Shown here: one piece after another, positions 63,215-64,000 of the stretch
Layout of the letters: each line of letters begins with the position of its first letter
Numbering within the stretch: the first letter of the stretch is position 1
NCBI RefSeq assembly: GCF_025989185.1
Contig: NZ_JAPDNT010000002.1
Coordinates: 248,001 to 312,000, forward strand
DNA length: 64,000 bases
Reading direction: 5' to 3'
Source: Limobrevibacterium gyesilva
Lineage (GTDB): Bacteria > Pseudomonadota > Alphaproteobacteria > Acetobacterales > Acetobacteraceae
The notes under the pieces: model-generated
The model's database searches: none
Told to the model about the DNA's origin: nothing
Seen by the model: only the letters and a program-made list of their open reading frames with translations
Position numbers and translations under genes: made by a program

Positions 63215-64000
63215 TCAGGGTGGTGCGCCTTGCGCAGCCGGACGGCGGACGCGCATCAGGGCGGCGAATTCGGTCTGTTCCACCAGTTCCAGCCGGTCGG
63301 TCCGGAAGGTCGCGAGGTCCTTGGCGCCGCCGGCTGCCATCACCAGCACGTAGTCGAATTTCGCCGGCCAGTCCTCGAGATAGGCGCCCACCCTTCGCCC
63401 GGCCTCCGGCGGCCGGTCGCTGGCGAGGAGGCGGTAATCCGGCACGACGCCCTCAGGCTCGGTCATCGGCAGGTAGGCCGGTCGGACCGTGAGGGGCTGC
63501 TTCGTCGGGTTGGTGAACAGCAGCGGCCACATCGAGCCGCGCTCCGTCACCACGAGGGCGGCGAGATGGGTGAACGTGGGATCGCCGCCCGATATCACCC
63601 GACGATACGGCATCGCGTTCCAGAAGGCCGGGTTGTCCCGTCTGGTGACCATCGTCTCCAACACGCGGCTGCCTGGTTCGATGCGCGCGATGACGCGGCG
63701 GAAATCCGCGAGGTCGCTGCCCTGGCCGAGCCAGACCTGGGTCAGGAACGCCATGCGGGCCAGGAAGAGGGCGCAGAATGCCGCCGTCGCGCCGACACGC
63801 AGTCCCGGCGGCAGGCCGCGTGGGGCGAATCCGCCGAACAGCAGGAATCCGGCCATGACCGGAAGGCGCGCATCGATGAAGGCGGTGCCTTTGACGATGC
63901 CCGGCGTGAACGGATACAGGGCGAGCAGCACGCCCCCGGCGATCACGGCCTCCGCCGACACGGCGGCGCGGCGGCCGAGAATGCAGGCGATGACGAAGAC
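63215..64000 (-). CDS. Large membrane protein, C-terminal part
   Basis: The frame is open at the window edge. Visible are about 262 residues: several hydrophobic helices (AVIAGGVLLALYPF, AGFLLFGGFAP, ATAAFCALFLARMAFL) then a ~160-residue soluble C-terminus with ADFRRVIARIEPGSRVLET and FDYVLVMAAGG. The helices-then-soluble-tail plan resembles bacterial glycosyltransferases of the GT-C/PMT type, but no catalytic motif is in view. Confidence 0.6.
   Translation of the reverse strand, partial: VFVIACILGRRAAVSAEAVIAGGVLLALYPFTPGIVKGTAFIDARLPVMAGFLLFGGFAPRGLPPGLRVGATAAFCALFLARMAFLTQVWLGQGSDLADFRRVIARIEPGSRVLETMVTRRDNPAFWNAMPYRRVISGGDPTFTHLAALVVTERGSMWPLLFTNPTKQPLTVRPAYLPMTEPEGVVPDYRLLASDRPPEAGRRVGAYLEDWPAKFDYVLVMAAGGAKDLATFRTDRLELVEQTEFAALMRVRRPAAQGAPP

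Overview
The window is GC-rich, densely packed chromosomal DNA from an alphaproteobacterium, most likely of the Rhodospirillales/Acetobacteraceae type. This rests on gene order and family type, not a database search. The supporting blocks are bc1-chaperone/yceD/rpmF/plsX/fabH/ihfA/merR, the chain rpiB-glyA-nrdR-ribD-ribE-ribB-ribH-nusB-thiL with ATGA/TGATG overlaps, a RibB carrying a degenerate GTP-cyclohydrolase tail, and a HemB with the Asp-type rather than Cys-type metal motif. No phage genes, insertion sequences, rRNA or CRISPR arrays were seen.

Layout. Bases 1-7300 hold the end of rpoH, a kinase-fold protein without catalytic residues plus a small membrane protein, a dipeptide-type binding protein, and a convergent EAL-domain protein and PAS histidine kinase. 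Bases 7500-13200 hold tRNA-Pro(GGG), merR, ihfA, fabH, plsX, rpmF, yceD, the bc1 chaperone and divergent bamE. Bases 13200-21500 are one long minus-strand operon for riboflavin and thiamine cofactors and one-carbon metabolism. Bases 21600-30300 hold a ketopantoate-reductase-like gene, hemB, mntH with divergent mntR, a hydrolase/CoA-transferase pair, an aldehyde dehydrogenase and small membrane proteins. Bases 30370-37300 hold a complete oligopeptide-type ABC importer operon (binding protein, two permeases, two ATPases) divergent from an MlrC-like peptidase. Bases 37300-39860 form a lower-GC block with an M20 amidohydrolase and a TRIC-type channel, ending in two related palindromes.

Bases 40000-48450 hold recQ, an OmpA-like lipoprotein, two PEP-CTERM surface proteins and cydDC. 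Bases 48550-54935 hold a CynX-type transporter, a GntR/thiol-dioxygenase/SDR operon, crcB with a stress protein, and a binding-protein-fold enzyme. Bases 54940-64000 hold an M20 hydrolase, otsA, two alcohol/quinone-type oxidoreductases, a D-2-hydroxyacid dehydrogenase, a 3-hydroxyacyl-CoA dehydrogenase, a transporter and the end of a large membrane protein.

The most striking signal is regulatory. The two PEP-CTERM genes have different coding bodies but share a gapless collinear upstream region of about 250 bp. Each copy has a -24/-12 (sigma-54) promoter, an IHF-like site and a TGTCAA-N6-TTGACA palindrome at identical distances, and both genes share a matching downstream hairpin. This looks like a copied expression cassette with exchanged cargo. 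The exosortase and the activator that would complete the system are not in the window.
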